Shown here one piece after another: positions 61,961 through 62,029 of a stretch of DNA of 62,029 bases (position 1 is the stretch's first letter; every line of letters begins with the position of its first letter). Origin of the DNA: Bacteroidetes bacterium UBA2664 (GTDB taxonomy: Bacteria; Bacteroidota; Rhodothermia; Balneolales; Balneolaceae). The stretch covers positions 1-62,029 of the forward strand of contig DEMS01000028.1 in NCBI GenBank assembly GCA_002359315.1, given 5' to 3'. The notes beneath the pieces are model-generated. The model did not search any database. It saw only the letters and a list, made by a program, of their open reading frames with translations, and was not told the DNA's origin. The translations under genes were made by a program, and so were the position numbers.

Positions 61961-62029
61961 AGCGGGAAACGAGATTTGAACTCGCGACCCCCACCTTGGC
62001 AAGGTGGTGCTCTACCACTGAGCTATTCC
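61961..62029 (-). tRNA. tRNA-Gly (GCC anticodon), 5' end cut
   Basis: Minus strand: GGAATAGCTCAGTGGTAGAGC D-arm, anticodon stem-loop CACCTTGCCAAGGTG with anticodon GCC, GTTCAAATC T-loop, and TTCCCGC acceptor arm. The first three bases (expected GCG) lie outside the window. No encoded CCA. Discriminator is T on the tRNA strand. Confidence 0.95.

Overview
The window looks like a chromosomal segment of a low-to-moderate GC, Gram-negative bacterium of the Bacteroidota/Balneolota side of the FCB group (inference; Balneolaceae fits best). Support: a type IX secretion (T9SS) type A C-terminal sorting domain at the end of the 1299-residue metalloprotease, one TAnnTTTG-type promoter element upstream of purF, weak Shine-Dalgarno sites, several TTG starts, lipid A/outer-membrane genes (LpxH-like, porin, FabZ) and System I-type cytochrome c maturation genes. 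No phage, transposase, plasmid or CRISPR genes were found, so this is mostly a core region with short accessory patches.

Layout. 1-333: 3' tail of a 23S rRNA, 5S rRNA and rRNA terminator. 518-9070: tgt, a DPM1-like glycosyltransferase, nth, an MFS transporter, a DUF368/PopT polyprenyl-phosphate carrier, a tandem UspA protein and the first M16 peptidase. 9071-15283: the second, apparently inactive M16 partner, DinB-like, an MJ1255-type glycosyltransferase with an LpxH-like phosphatase, a saccharopine-dehydrogenase-like protein and OsmC. 15286-21217: a minus-strand block with an Acg/nitroreductase-like protein, two YceI proteins, an outer-membrane porin, a NarL-type response regulator and a FixL-like PAS histidine kinase; two promoters here share an unusual CCCCTA-containing operator-like dyad. 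21327-30262: xseA, a repeat-rich intergenic region, SRAP/YedK, sterol desaturase-like, aquaporin plus arsM, xerD and the PgpH-type HD phosphodiesterase. 30464-38226: ligA, a RodZ-like HTH protein, comF, an unknown membrane protein, menG, fabZ, panB, surE. 38221-49926: lipase, GNAT-like, MauE/DoxX-like, purF, engB, APC permease, AI-2E family exporter, Gfo/Idh/MocA, a duplicated-domain secreted protein, DoxX and PH-SHOCT. 50068-53880: ccmC-ccmD-ccmE-ccmF, with a Cys-type CcmE. 53925-61823: hisI, an ArsC/LMW-phosphatase-like protein, an InlB-repeat/GLUG lipoprotein and a T9SS-secreted reprolysin-like protease. The window ends in a tRNA-Gly(GCC) on the minus strand, cut 3 nt short.

How parts may work together. 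The best candidate for a coherent, poorly described system is the 15.3-21.2 kb block. Its sensor kinase keeps the FixL heme-ligand His and the distal Arg, it is paired with a LuxR/NarL-type regulator, and the divergently positioned promoters of the porin-YceI-YceI operon and of the Acg-like gene carry matching inverted repeats. I infer an oxygen- or redox-responsive envelope regulon. A second non-genic theme is a set of perfect heptanucleotide tandem arrays (GTGAAAA, CTGATAG, GCAGAAG) and an imperfect palindromic element confined to intergenic DNA. All functional calls are from sequence reading only; no database search was run.
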